From NCBI RefSeq assembly GCF_900217815.1, contig NZ_OBMT01000007.1:102120-166119 (forward strand): a stretch of DNA of 64,000 nt, given 5' to 3'. This DNA is from Rhodobacter maris. Its GTDB lineage: Bacteria > Pseudomonadota > Alphaproteobacteria > Rhodobacterales > Rhodobacteraceae. Both the position numbers and the translations under genes were made by a program. Position 1 is the stretch's first letter. Each line of letters opens with the position of its first letter. The notes under the pieces were generated by a model that saw nothing but the letters and a program-made list of their open reading frames with translations, was not told the origin of the DNA and did no database searches. Positions 53,535 through 62,186 of this stretch are shown piece by piece.

Positions 53535-54505
53535 TTTTCACCCCCTTTGCCGCGCAGCATCGCAGGCAGGCTCAAAAGGCCGTTCGGCACCACCAGCATC
53601 GCCGCGATCAGGAGCGTCGAATAGATCAGCATCTGGTATTTCGCCGCCGCAAAAAGGAGCGACCAGCCGAAGTAGAGAACCAGCGTGCCGAGCATCGGGC
53701 CGAACACGAAGCCAAGCCCGCCGAGGAAGCAGTTGAGTATGAAGTTGACGCTGTCGGCGACCTGAAACGACGAGGGGTAGATGGATTGCGAGATCACCAC
53801 GAAACCCGCCCCCGCAATGCCGCCCATGAACGACGAGATCGCATAGGCCAGCACCCGCAGGAAGGCGATGTTGACGCCGATCGAGGCGGCGAGGTCTTCA
53901 TTCTGTTGCAGCGACCGGAACAGATGGCCAAGCCGTGAGCGGGTGATGCGCCAGAGCACAAGGTAGGCGAGGCACATCAACGTGACGGCCATCAGGTAAA
54001 AGGCGAGCTTCGGGTTTTCGAGCGTGGCGAAATCGGGCAGGAGCGTGATGCCGAAGAGCGACACTTCGCCGGGCAGCGGGATCGAGGTGATGCCGCGCGC
54101 GCCATTGGTGACGGGCAGCGCAAGCGCCGAGAGCCGCGCCACCTCCGTCAGCACCAGTGTCACCATCGAGAAGTAAACGCCCCGGAGCCGCAGGATCGGC
54201 AGGCCGATCAGCACCGCCAACGCGGCGCAAAAGAGCCCCGCGAGCGGCAGCGTTGCCCAGAAGTTGAAGCCGAGTTTGGTGATCAGCACCGCAGCGACGT
54301 AACCGCCCACCAGCGCATAGGCGCCTTGGCCGATGTTGATCCGCCCGATGTAGAAGGTGAGCCAGACCCCCGCCGAGCCGATGGAGAGAAGCGCCACCGA
54401 GGTGAGGGTGTAGTAGAAATCCCACCGGCCGGTGAGGGTGATCAGCACCGGCACGCCGATGAAGAGGGCGACGAGAAATGCCGCCACGGACAGAAAACGG
54501 ATCAT
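53531..54505 (-). CDS. ABC transporter permease, LivM type
   Basis: Permease of 324 residues with about nine membrane segments and the LivM motif GRINIGQGAYALVGGYVAA. The loop RITRSRLGHLFRSLQQNEDLAASIGVN contacts the ATPase. It lies three bases after the LivH-type gene. Confidence 0.93.
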   Translation of the reverse strand: MIRFLSVAAFLVALFIGVPVLITLTGRWDFYYTLTSVALLSIGSAGVWLTFYIGRINIGQGAYALVGGYVAAVLITKLGFNFWATLPLAGLFCAALAVLIGLPILRLRGVYFSMVTLVLTEVARLSALALPVTNGARGITSIPLPGEVSLFGITLLPDFATLENPKLAFYLMAVTLMCLAYLVLWRITRSRLGHLFRSLQQNEDLAASIGVNIAFLRVLAYAISSFMGGIAGAGFVVISQSIYPSSFQVADSVNFILNCFLGGLGFVFGPMLGTLVLYFGWSLLFAAAKYQMLIYSTLLIAAMLVVPNGLLSLPAMLRGKGGEK

Positions 54506-54508
54506 GGC

Positions 54509-55378
54509 TCAACCCCAGGGTTTGCCCATCAGCCCCTGCGGGCGGAAGGCGAGGAAGATCAGGAGCGACACGAAGATGACGAGATAGGTGATGTCGCCAT
54601 AGGCTGCGAGAAGCGACAGGCCGACGCTTTCGAGCATGCCAAGGATGAAGCCGCCGGCGATGGCGCCCGAAATCACGCCCGCGCCGCCGATCATGATCAT
54701 CATGAAGGCCTTGATCGAGGTGGGCCCGCCCATGCCGAGGTTGACGCCCACGATGGAAACCAAAAGCCCGCCCACGAGCCCCGCGAGCATGGCGCCAAGG
54801 GCAAAGCCGATCATCGAATAGCGCCCGACATCGACGCCCATCAGCTCGGCGGCCATCCGGTCTTGTGCAAGCGCGCGCATCGCGCGGCCCGTGCGTGAGA
54901 GGCGCATGAAGAGGATGAAGGCGGCGATCAGCGCCACCGCAAGGCAGCCGATCAGGATCCGGTCATAGGGCATGACGATGCGGAAATCCCAGTTGAACAC
55001 GCCTTGCACGATCTTCGGGATGCCGCGTTGTTTTTCGCCAAAGACGAGAAGCGTCACCGCATCGAGGAAAAACGCGATCCCGGCGGCAAGCAGCATCGTG
55101 CTTTCTTCGCGTTTCGAGCGCCGGATCACGGGGGCAAACAGGAACCGCTCGGCAAAGGCGCCAAGGGCGGCAAGCGCCACAGCCGAGCAGATCAGCCCGA
55201 CGACGAAGGGCAGATGGAACTGCGCCACCACCGTATAGGTGATGAACCCGCCCAGCACATACATTTGCCCATGCGCGAAATTGAGCACGTTCATCAGTGA
55301 AAAGATGAGCGTGAGGCCGAGCGCGATCAGCGCATAGGATGCGCCAAGAAAGAGCCCGTTGACGATGATCTGCTCCAT
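54509..55378 (-). CDS. ABC transporter permease, LivH type
   Basis: Permease of 289 residues with about eight membrane segments; the N-terminus LGASYALIALGLTLIFSLMNVLNFAHG and the RTGRAMRALAQDRMAAELMGVD loop are diagnostic of LivH. The binding-protein gene lies upstream behind a hairpin. Confidence 0.93.
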   Translation of the reverse strand: MEQIIVNGLFLGASYALIALGLTLIFSLMNVLNFAHGQMYVLGGFITYTVVAQFHLPFVVGLICSAVALAALGAFAERFLFAPVIRRSKREESTMLLAAGIAFFLDAVTLLVFGEKQRGIPKIVQGVFNWDFRIVMPYDRILIGCLAVALIAAFILFMRLSRTGRAMRALAQDRMAAELMGVDVGRYSMIGFALGAMLAGLVGGLLVSIVGVNLGMGGPTSIKAFMMIMIGGAGVISGAIAGGFILGMLESVGLSLLAAYGDITYLVIFVSLLIFLAFRPQGLMGKPWG

Positions 55379-55403
55379 TCCGTCCCTCTCCCCGGGGTGG
55401 AAA

Positions 55404-55427
55404 GACCCGGCCTTGGGCGGCCGGGTC
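55404..55427 (-). terminator. Hairpin between binding-protein and LivH-type genes
   Basis: Perfect 9-bp stem (GACCCGGCC, 55404-55412, with 55419-55427) in the 69-bp gap. There is no T-run on the minus strand, so it probably stabilises the abundant binding-protein mRNA rather than ending it. Confidence 0.55.
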
Positions 55428-55447
55428 CGGTGTTGGCAAGGCTCAGT

Positions 55448-56635
55448 TCAGTCGACCGTGGCCACGAAGAGCGTCTCGAAGCTGCCGCCCTGATATTCGT
55501 TCACCACGAGCGGCACCGAAAGCTGCCGCTTTTGGCCAAACGAGGTGGTGCCGACATAGGTCAGCTTTGCATCGCCCTTCATGAACGGGTTCGGCGCCTC
55601 GAACGTGTCCATCTCCGCCTTGAAGGCGGCGATATCGGTGATGGATGCCGGGGCGGCCTTCATCGTGTCGAGGATATATTCGAGCGCATAGACCTTGGTG
55701 TTCGACTCGTCGTTATATTCGCCGAACATCTCGGTGTATTTCGCCACGAACGCCTTCATGTAATCCGAGGCGATCTCGGGGGTGGAGGCGCCGCCCACGG
55801 AGATGAAGCCGTTCGCGGCATCGCCTGCGCCCTCTTCGATCACCTTGGCATCCTGTGCTGTTTCAGTCGAGATCAGCCCGGTATAGCCAAGATCCCGCGC
55901 CGAGCGGATCAGTTGCGGCGCGGCGGCGGGGGCCACACCCGAGAGGACAAGCAGATCGGGTTGCGTTTTCAGCACCGGCAGCAGCACCGGGGTGAAGTCG
56001 GTCGTGTCGACCTGATAGGTCACATCCGACGACGTCACTTCAAGGCCGAGCGCCGTGGCAGCCTCGACGCCGCTGTCGCGTTGGCTCAGCGGGTCGGATT
56101 CATTCGCAGCAACAAAGGCGACCTTCGCAACGCCCTTGTTTTCTTTCAGGTATTTGTAGATCGCCGGGCCCGATTGATAGCTCGCCACCATGCCGAGGAT
56201 CGCGTTTTCGGCGGGCTTGGTGTACAGCTCTTTCGGGAAGGCATAGGGGACATACATGATGTCATTGGCCTCTGCCACCGGGCGCACTGCGGCGGCGCCG
56301 TCATCGACGTTCGGGCCAATCACGTAATGAATGCCCTGCTGCGCCATCTGCTCCATGCCGGCAATCGCGCGTTTGGGGTCTTTCTGGTCGTCGAAGGTGA
56401 CGATCTCGATCTTGTAGGTGGTGCCGCCGATCTCGACGCCGCCCTTTTCGTTCAGCATCGCCGCCAGCGTCTGCATCGAACGCACGTTCGAGGTGCCCCA
56501 GGCCGCGGCCGGCCCGGAGGTGACGCCGACAAAGCCGATCTTCAGCGTGTCTTCGGCCTGAGCCGTGGCGGCAGAGAAGGTGAGGCCCGCCACGACCGCA
56601 AGCGCGGTGGTGCGAAGCATGGTGCGTCTGTTCAT
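55448..56635 (-). CDS. Periplasmic binding protein, branched-chain-amino-acid type
   Basis: Peripla_BP_6 family protein of 395 residues. The signal peptide starts MNRRTMLRTTALAVVAGLTF and should be cleaved after AQA; mature protein begins EDTLKIGFVGVTSGPAAAWG. ATG at 56635 gives this start; a longer in-frame reading upstream crosses the regulator promoter and is not credible. It is the ligand-specific part of the operon. The ligand is probably a hydantoin, ureide or amide because of the racemase, but the family also covers amino acids and urea. Confidence 0.92.
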   Translation of the reverse strand: MNRRTMLRTTALAVVAGLTFSAATAQAEDTLKIGFVGVTSGPAAAWGTSNVRSMQTLAAMLNEKGGVEIGGTTYKIEIVTFDDQKDPKRAIAGMEQMAQQGIHYVIGPNVDDGAAAVRPVAEANDIMYVPYAFPKELYTKPAENAILGMVASYQSGPAIYKYLKENKGVAKVAFVAANESDPLSQRDSGVEAATALGLEVTSSDVTYQVDTTDFTPVLLPVLKTQPDLLVLSGVAPAAAPQLIRSARDLGYTGLISTETAQDAKVIEEGAGDAANGFISVGGASTPEIASDYMKAFVAKYTEMFGEYNDESNTKVYALEYILDTMKAAPASITDIAAFKAEMDTFEAPNPFMKGDAKLTYVGTTSFGQKRQLSVPLVVNEYQGGSFETLFVATVD

Positions 56636-56710
56636 CGTGGATACTCCCTTGGGACCGTCGTTGTTCGGTGCGGTGGCCGGTTCCGGGCGCTTGGCGCGGC
56701 GGCTGAGAAC

Positions 56711-56818
56711 AGGGAAAATATTGTTAACAATCCTGTCAACTTTCCTGTTAAGCTTGCGGTCACCACGCCGGGCGCTTGTTGAGCGGGCGCCCGCCATGTA
56801 TTTCCCTGTTCTGACAGG
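56711..56818. promoter_or_regulatory. Operator cluster between GntR gene and transporter operon
   Basis: The divergent region holds TTGTTAACAA (56721-56730), two TCCTGT(C/T)AA copies (near 56731 and 56743), an AACAGGGAAA (about 56708) facing TTTCCTGTT (56741-56749), and a perfect CCTGT-TCTG-ACAGG palindrome (56805-56818). These are likely operators of the adjacent GntR regulator controlling both directions. Confidence 0.55.
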
Positions 56819-56828
56819 CAGTTTCGAG

Positions 56829-57554
56829 ATGGCTCCGATGACCGACGGCCCCGAGAGAGAAATCGATGATCCCGCTTCTGGTGAGGAAATCACCGAAGCG
56901 GAGATCGTGGAGCGTATTTTCGAGGCAGTGATGGAACGGCGGCTGGCGGCGGGGACCAAGCTTTCCGAATCGGAACTGTGCAAGGCCTTCGGGGTGGGGC
57001 GGATGCGGATCCGGCGCGCATTGTTGCTTTTGGCGGCGCGCGAGGTGGTGGAGCTGCGCTCGAACCGCGGCGCCTATGTGGCCTGCCCGAGCCCGGCGCA
57101 GGCGCGCGACGTGATCGAGGCGCGGGCCGCACTTGAGCCCGCCGTGGCACGGCTGGTGGCTGAGCGCGCTTCGCCCGAAACACTCGCGGCGCTTGCAGCG
57201 GTGCTGGAAGAGGAGGCGGCGGCGCATGCGCGCGGCAGCCGTCACGAGGCGATCCGGCTCTCGGGGCAGTTCCATCTGCGGCTTGCCGAGGCGAGCGGCA
57301 ATGCCACGCTGGTGCGGATCCTCAAGGATCTGGTCACGCGCAGCTCGCTCATTGTGGCGATTTATGGTGCGGCCGGGCTCGAGACCTGCCGCGACCATGA
57401 TCACGCCACGCTGCTCGCCGCGCTCCATGCCCGCGATGGCGCCGAGGCGGAGCGGGTGATGGCGGCGCATCTGGCCGATATTTTCGCCACGCTCGATCTG
57501 TCGGGGCGGATGCCCGCGGGGCTCGACCTCGCGCAATTGCTCGCGCGCCCCTGA
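56829..57554 (+). CDS. GntR-family regulator (FCD subfamily)
   Basis: Regulator of 241 residues. The winged helix-turn-helix (ITEAEIVERIFEAVMERRL, LSESELCKAFGVGRMRIRRAL) is followed by an all-helical FCD effector domain with probable metal-binding His/Asp residues (FHLRLAEASGNATLV and HDHATLLAAL). ATG at 56829 chosen; 56838 is an alternative, and an ATG near 56796 would place the start inside an operator. It is divergent from the transporter operon and convergent with tonB, only four bases away. Confidence 0.9.
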   Translation: MAPMTDGPEREIDDPASGEEITEAEIVERIFEAVMERRLAAGTKLSESELCKAFGVGRMRIRRALLLLAAREVVELRSNRGAYVACPSPAQARDVIEARAALEPAVARLVAERASPETLAALAAVLEEEAAAHARGSRHEAIRLSGQFHLRLAEASGNATLVRILKDLVTRSSLIVAIYGAAGLETCRDHDHATLLAALHARDGAEAERVMAAHLADIFATLDLSGRMPAGLDLAQLLARP

Positions 57555-57558
57555 GCGC

Positions 57559-58413
57559 TCAGCGCGCGAATTTGATCGCCAGCGAGAAGCTGTAGCCCGG
57601 TTTTGTGAGTTCTTTGGGGGCGGCGGGGAAGCTGCCCGCCTTGCGCACCGCCGCGAGCGCTGCCGCATCGAGCGCGGCATTGCCCGAAGAACGGGTGACG
57701 GAGGCGGCGGCGAGTGCGCCGGTGGGGCTGACCGTCAGCGCTACTGTCACCGTGCCCTCGGCGCGGCCCGCGGCGCTCGGGTAACTCTTGCGCCGCTCGA
57801 CGCGCGCGCGGATTGCGGCCCCCCAGCGGCTGAGCAGCGATTTCTCGGCCCCCGCAGAAAGGTTTGCCTGCGCAGCTTGCCCGCCCGTGCCTGCACCGGT
57901 GGCCCCGCCCGCGCCCGCTGCCCGGCTCGCCGCGCGGCTCTCGGCGCGTTGCGGTGCCGGCTTTGCCTTCGGTTGCCGCTCCGGCGGCTTTTCGGCGCGT
58001 TCGGGTTTCGGCTTCGGCTTGGCTTCGGGCTTCACCTCGGGGGGCGGTGCCGGCTGCTCGATTTCGGGCGGCGCGATTTTCGGCGGTTCGGGCGGCAGCA
58101 GGATCGGATCGGGCAGAACCACCTGCGGGATTTCGATCACCGGGGCGGTGAGCGGCAGCGCCATCTGCGGCGGGGCAAGCTTCACCTCGGGCGGCGGCAG
58201 ATCGACGAAAGCGGCCTCGATCGCCTCGAAGCTTTGCAGATCCTCGCCCCCCGCGCCCGCGGCGACAAGCGCCGTGGGGGCCGCCTCGGTGCGGGCGAAG
58301 ACGGCGAGCGCCGTACCATGCAGCACGAGCGAGACCGCAAGCCCGGCGAGCACCACCCGCGCGCCGGACGGGGGGGCGGCACCCGCCTCCTGCAGGGCGA
58401 GCGAAAGGCTCAC
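57559..58413 (-). CDS. tonB: TonB energy transducer
   Basis: Protein of 284 residues. An N-terminal membrane helix (VVLAGLAVSLVLHGTALAVFA, with the conserved Ser-x3-His pattern) is followed by a Pro/Lys/Glu-rich periplasmic spacer (about residues 80-170) and a TonB_C domain (SRWGAAIRARVERRKSYPSAA). It powers outer-membrane receptors for iron chelates, heme or cobalamin. Overlaps exbD by 4 bp. Confidence 0.94.
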   Translation of the reverse strand: MSLSLALQEAGAAPPSGARVVLAGLAVSLVLHGTALAVFARTEAAPTALVAAGAGGEDLQSFEAIEAAFVDLPPPEVKLAPPQMALPLTAPVIEIPQVVLPDPILLPPEPPKIAPPEIEQPAPPPEVKPEAKPKPKPERAEKPPERQPKAKPAPQRAESRAASRAAGAGGATGAGTGGQAAQANLSAGAEKSLLSRWGAAIRARVERRKSYPSAAGRAEGTVTVALTVSPTGALAAASVTRSSGNAALDAAALAAVRKAGSFPAAPKELTKPGYSFSLAIKFAR

Positions 58414-58874
58414 GGCGCGGCCCCGGCGCTGGGAGCAAGCGCGCCTGCGATTGCGTCAGCATCGGCTTGTTCGAGGCCGACGAGGCCAACCCGCAGATAG
58501 CCCGCCGCCCGCATCCGGTCGAGCAGCGCCATCATCTCGCCATAAGCCACGGCCTTGTCGGCGGAGACAAAGATCCGCGCCTCCCGGTCGCCCTTGGTGG
58601 CGGCCTCGATCGCCGGGCCAAGCGCCTCTGGCGTGACCGGATCGCGGCCCAGAAGCAGCGCGCCATCGGCCCGCAGCGTGACGACGACCGGATCGGCGGG
58701 CCGCGGCGAGGGCTTGCTGGAGGCCACCGGCAGATCGACCGGCACATCGACGGTCGACAGCGGAGCCGCGACCATGAAGATGATCAAAAGCACCAGCATC
58801 ACATCGATGAAAGGGGTGATGTTGATCGACGCCTCGGGCGCGAGATCATCCTCTTCGGAGAGCCGCAGCGCCAT
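58410..58874 (-). CDS. exbD: ExbD biopolymer transport protein
   Basis: Protein of 154 residues with one membrane helix (INITPFIDVMLVLLIIFMVAAP) that carries the essential Asp of ExbD/TolR, and a periplasmic domain. Forms the proton-driven motor with ExbB. Its start overlaps the exbB stop codon by one base (TAATG). Confidence 0.95.
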   Translation of the reverse strand: MALRLSEEDDLAPEASINITPFIDVMLVLLIIFMVAAPLSTVDVPVDLPVASSKPSPRPADPVVVTLRADGALLLGRDPVTPEALGPAIEAATKGDREARIFVSADKAVAYGEMMALLDRMRAAGYLRVGLVGLEQADADAIAGALAPSAGAAP

Positions 58875-59647
58875 TATTCCGCCACCAGATGCAGCGCGCG
58901 CGTGGCCTCGGGCTGATGGCGCGCGCGGTCAAGATCGCGCGAGAGCGTGCGCTCGACCAGCGCCGCCGCATCGGCAAGCGCGGCCCGGTAGCCGCCGATG
59001 GCGCGGGTCAGGTGGTTGTAAAGCAGCACCGCGGGAATGGCGGCAACAAGGCCAAGCGCGGTCGCCATCAGCGCCTCGGCAATGCCGGGCGCAACCACCG
59101 CAAGGTTCGAAGAGCCGCTCTCGGCAATGCCGACAAAGGCGTTCATGATCCCCCAGACGGTGCCGAAAAGCCCGACGAAAGGCGCGGTCGAGCCGACCGA
59201 GCCCACCGCCGTCACCCCGGATTGCATGGCGCGCGCGGCCCCTGCCTCGATCCGGCCAAGCTCGATTGCCACACGCTCCTTCACGCCGACATCGGGGAGC
59301 CCTTCGGAAGCGCGCACCTCGGCGCTTGCGGCGGCCGACATCTGTGCCACCACCCCCCGGGGCAAAATGGCGCCAAGACGCCCTTCGCGCGCCAGAAGCC
59401 GGTAATCGCGGCCAAGCGCCCGGCGCGCGCGTGCCAATTGCACCAGCTTGCCCGCCCAGATCGCCCAGGCCAGCACCGAGGCGGCCAGAAGCCCCAGCAT
59501 CACTGCTTTCACCAGCGTATCGGCATCCATGAACATCGCCAGCGGTGTGAGCGCATCGGAGGCCGCCGCCTCGCGCAAGGCCTGCGCAAGGCCGGTGGCC
59601 CCCAGACGGTCGAGGAACAGGATCAACGCATCATCGCTCGGGGACAT
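58874..59647 (-). CDS. exbB: ExbB biopolymer transport protein
   Basis: MotA/TolQ/ExbB proton channel of 257 residues with three membrane helices. [24 protein letters not shown] and the last segment [23 protein letters not shown] are diagnostic. ATG at 59647 (MSPSDDALI) preferred to the in-frame upstream start at 59704. First gene of exbB-exbD-tonB; no clear iron-regulatory box is visible upstream. Confidence 0.94.
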   Translation of the reverse strand: MSPSDDALILFLDRLGATGLAQALREAAASDALTPLAMFMDADTLVKAVMLGLLAASVLAWAIWAGKLVQLARARRALGRDYRLLAREGRLGAILPRGVVAQMSAAASAEVRASEGLPDVGVKERVAIELGRIEAGAARAMQSGVTAVGSVGSTAPFVGLFGTVWGIMNAFVGIAESGSSNLAVVAPGIAEALMATALGLVAAIPAVLLYNHLTRAIGGYRAALADAAALVERTLSRDLDRARHQPEATRALHLVAE

Positions 59648-59879
59648 GGGGGCCTCTTCTAGCAGCTGCGGCGCGGGAGCGGAACAGGATTCGAATCCGC
59701 GCATATGCGCTCCGGTTCTCTCTGCATGAAGTTTATCCTTTTTGTCAACTTAACATCGGGACGCAGAGAGGCCGCGACAGCGGGACGGTCGTAGAGGGCG
59801 GACCCCGCACCGGGGGGGCGGGTCGCGGCAGGGGATTTGCAGGTGCAGGCCAGCGCCTGACACGCTAAGGAAGCGCCAT
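59648..59879. other. Gap between exbB and the tRNA-Gly remnant
   Basis: This stretch holds the exbB promoter region. An AT-rich part (about 59727-59757) could hold the -35/-10 elements. I see no gene and no recognised Fur, Irr or RirA site. Confidence 0.4.
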
Positions 59880-59916
59880 GCGGGTGTAGTTCGATGGTAG
59901 AGCCCCAGCTTCCTAA
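59880..59916 (+). pseudogene. 5' part of tRNA-Gly(UCC), cut at the anticodon loop
   Basis: GCGGGTG acceptor strand, a D-arm (GTTC-GATGGTA-GAGC) and the left anticodon stem CCCAG with loop CTTCC are perfect tRNA-Gly sequence with anticodon UCC. After the anticodon the sequence changes abruptly and the right anticodon stem, T-arm and acceptor 3' strand are missing. This is a tRNA gene disrupted by integration or deletion, marking the left edge of the mobile-element region. Confidence 0.8.
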
Positions 59917-59933
59917 CTATCCGTTCAAATCAC

Positions 59934-59951
59934 GAATTTCAATTGAAATTC
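59934..59951. repeat. Perfect 18-bp palindrome beside the tRNA break
   Basis: GAATTTCAATTGAAATTC is fully self-complementary and begins 18 bases after the tRNA-Gly break. It could be a binding site for an excisionase, repressor or recombinase of the integrated element. Confidence 0.6.
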
Positions 59952-60002
59952 AATCGGATGGCCGCGACAGAATCCCCAAATTGTAGGCAGTCTGTAGGCG
60001 TT

Positions 60003-60350
60003 TCAGGGATTGGCTGCACGCCATAGTTTCGTCTGCCGCACGGTCTCGATGGTCGTGTTAAACGGCGATATGGACGTTCCCAAGAACGCCCGATGCGTCC
60101 GGGCTCGCATATGGACCGTGTTGCGCTCAAGGCGCATTGCATGAAGGCGCCCTTGTAAGGCCGCATCAATGATCCCCTCTTCGGCAGCGACGTCAATATG
60201 CCAGAAGAAGTTTTGTAGGGTGAGTTGGGCGAGCCGGTCTTGGACGTTCCCGTTAATCGGCCTTAGCGATCTGACGAAGTCGGCATAACGATACTTCTGT
60301 CCGTGCATCAGATTTCCCGCCAATGCGTGATGAAGCGCATCAGGCAGCAA
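60003..60350 (-). CDS. Hypothetical protein of the mobile region
   Basis: Open frame of 115 codons from TTG at 60350, overlapping the integrase fragment stop by 11 bases; an ATG at 60308 would give 101 residues (MHGQKYRYADFVRSL). Composition is protein-like with Arg, His and aromatic residues, but I recognise no domain and GC is lower than in core genes. It may be a passenger gene or a decayed reading frame. Confidence 0.35.
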   Translation of the reverse strand: MLPDALHHALAGNLMHGQKYRYADFVRSLRPINGNVQDRLAQLTLQNFFWHIDVAAEEGIIDAALQGRLHAMRLERNTVHMRARTHRAFLGTSISPFNTTIETVRQTKLWRAANP

Positions 60351-61020
60351 TGCGCTGCCACGGCAAAGGGCTGGCCTTCACCCGGTCCAGCATGTGATCG
60401 CGGACGGCGCGGGCGTCTTCGCGGGTGATCGCGGTCAACAGAAGATCGCGCCCGATGGCGGCGATTGCGGCCTCCACGACGCGGCGCGCAAGCCCGACAA
60501 CGCGGCTGTCCGTCTCTGCGCTGTCCACTTTCAGATGCTCTTTCAGGTAGAGCCGCAGCGCATCCCCCAAGGTGGGCTCCGGGGGCCTGTAGCGTTCCGG
60601 CCCGAGGCGCAGAAGGTTGACCGTGTGGCGCGCGACCGGGGGCGCTCCGAGGGGCTCATAGCCGTCTTGCGGGAAGCTGTCCGCCAGCGCATCGGCGGCC
60701 AGCTCAAGGGCCTCTTCCGTCGCCCCCTTGGTGATTAGATCGGCCCGACGCCGCAGCGCCTCGGCATAGGCTTCGCGCTCCGTTGCTCCCGGCCCCGATG
60801 CCGCCGCGGCCCCGGCAAGCCGCCGCTTCGCCGCCTCGATCTCGCGCTCCACTTGGGCCTGAAGCTGCGGATAGGCGGCAAGGGCCTCCTTCCGGGAATC
60901 GCCCAGTTTGCGTTTGAACTCGCGCTTGGTGATGACCTCGGAAACGTCTTTGGGAACGCGGCGGCGGTATTGCCAACTTCCCGATTTGGATTGCTCAAAG
61001 TGCTTCAAGACAAGTCCCAT
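60340..61020 (-). pseudogene. Truncated phage-type tyrosine recombinase (N-terminal part)
   Basis: Open frame of 226 codons from ATG at 61020 (MGLVLKHFEQSKSGSWQYRR). It has the N-terminal arm-binding-like domain (RRVPKDVSEVITKREFKRKL) and the start of the SAM-like core-binding domain (SAETDSRVVGLARRVVEAAI), but ends before any catalytic Arg, His or Tyr, so it is inactive. It lies 76 bp from the 3' end of tRNA-Gly(CCC), the classical integrase-beside-tRNA position. Confidence 0.75.
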
Positions 61021-61095
61021 GGGTGCCCGAATGTGCACCGGAAGGGACGCAAGTGCCAGAAGATATTGAGAAAATTGACCGCAAAGGGGGTCTGA

Positions 61096-61169
61096 TGGAG
61101 CGGGTGAAGGGAATCGAACCCTCGTCACTTGCTTGGGAAGCAAATGCTCTACCATTGAGCTACACCCGC
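61096..61169 (-). tRNA. tRNA-Gly(CCC)
   Basis: A complete cloverleaf of 74 nt including an encoded CCA: acceptor GCGGGTG/CACCCGC, D-arm GCTC..GAGC, anticodon loop TTCCCAA (CCC) in stem TTTGC/GCAAG, T-arm with GGTTCGATTCC, discriminator T. It is intact and still functional-looking. The truncated integrase lies downstream of its 3' end. Confidence 0.95.
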
Positions 61170-61224
61170 AGCGTCCTCTTCGTTACCGTTTCGGCGTGCC
61201 GGCTTCAAGCTGAAAGTGGTCAAG

Positions 61225-61578
61225 CTACGCTGTTTCGCAGCGCCAAGCTGAGTGACCCTTGCCGCGATGGAAGCGTTCGATCTCTGCCTCTGCCAATTCG
61301 GCCAAATCGTTCTCATGCGCACAAAAGGCGATGGCATTTGCCCCGGCGTCGATCCCCGTTTCGCCGGTCCCGACCGCCAGCGCCCAGGAGACAGCCGGGG
61401 TGGACCCGCTCTTGAACTCCTTGGGGAAGGGCAGGGTGATGATGTCGGCGAAGGCAGTGCCCAGCGTGGTGATGCTCACCACGCTGGTGCAGGTCATCGT
61501 GCCATCGTCGCGCATGTGCCAGGAGCCATTCGCGTTGGCGCCGCTGTCCACAGTGATGACGGATGCGTCAAGGCTCAT
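61225..61578 (-). CDS. Phage structural-type protein (tail fibre or decoration)
   Basis: Protein of 117 residues from ATG at 61578 (MSLDASVITVDSGANANGSW). Gly/Ser/Thr-rich beta-type sequence with TFADIITLPFPKEFKSG-like elements recalls phage virion accessory proteins. It is one base downstream of the following gene in the same direction. Exact role unknown. Confidence 0.5.
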   Translation of the reverse strand: MSLDASVITVDSGANANGSWHMRDDGTMTCTSVVSITTLGTAFADIITLPFPKEFKSGSTPAVSWALAVGTGETGIDAGANAIAFCAHENDLAELAEAEIERFHRGKGHSAWRCETA

Positions 61579-61579
61579 C

Positions 61580-62146
61580 TCAAACCCCCCATTGGTAGAA
61601 GCCGGTGAAGGCGGCTTGCGGGCGGATGTTCTCCACCGCAGCGCCCCCGGAATTGGCGACGACGACGGCAAGGATGCCGTCTTTCTTGCCCAGGTAATTC
61701 GCCGTCTTGAACTGGACGGTGCCGCCGCGCTGGCGGCGCACCGGACGGAATTGCAGCGTTGCGCCGTCGTAGATCAGCCGCCCGGTGATCACGTCATAGG
61801 AGGAGCCATCGCGCGCGTTGAGCCACAGTTGCAAGTCGCCGTCGATCCGCGTGCCCTGCTTGAAGATCTTCACCGTGGTCTCGCCCGGGACGAACGTGAT
61901 TTCCGGCGTCTCCCACGTCCAGCCCTGCATGCCGGACGGCCCAGCCACGTCGCTCGCCGCAGCCATCGGCGCCGGATCCGCGTCGAGCGGGCGCATGTGC
62001 TGCGGCCCGATCACGCCGGGGCGCATGTGGTGCACCGCGGTGCCCACGCCAATGATCAGGTTATCGCGCATCCCGAGGCTGGGCCATTTGGTCTTGATGC
62101 CGGTCTGATCGCTCGCGCCCTTGAGCACGTTGCCCATGATCAGCAC
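61580..62146 (-). CDS. Phage structural-type protein, 5' truncated
   Basis: Open frame of 188 codons from GTG at 62146, or 185 from ATG at 62137. Upstream the same frame still encodes sensible protein (IYTHQRLNRVLIMGN) for about a dozen codons until about 62185, then becomes unrelated, so the original N-terminus is lost. The beta-rich sequence (TWETPEITFVPGETTVKIF, then LQLWLNARDGSSYDVITGRL) suggests a phage virion protein. It meets the integrase fragment head-to-head at the break. Confidence 0.5.
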   Translation of the reverse strand: MLIMGNVLKGASDQTGIKTKWPSLGMRDNLIIGVGTAVHHMRPGVIGPQHMRPLDADPAPMAAASDVAGPSGMQGWTWETPEITFVPGETTVKIFKQGTRIDGDLQLWLNARDGSSYDVITGRLIYDGATLQFRPVRRQRGGTVQFKTANYLGKKDGILAVVVANSGGAAVENIRPQAAFTGFYQWGV

Positions 62147-62186
62147 CCGGTTCAGGCGCTGATGGGTGTAGATCTGCGCGGCCCAC

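Noticed and set aside
56636..56983. Upstream extension of the binding-protein gene by 116 codons
   Set aside because: It crosses the regulator promoter and would bury the signal peptide; the start at 56635 is typical.
59678..59722. tRNA-like T-arm (GGATTCGAATCC) upstream of exbB
   Set aside because: The stem does not pair as a T-arm and no acceptor or anticodon arm is present; it is inside a frame leading to exbB.
61021..61155. 45-residue N-terminal extension of the integrase fragment
   Set aside because: It is translation of the tRNA-Gly gene and the spacer; the real start is ATG 61020.
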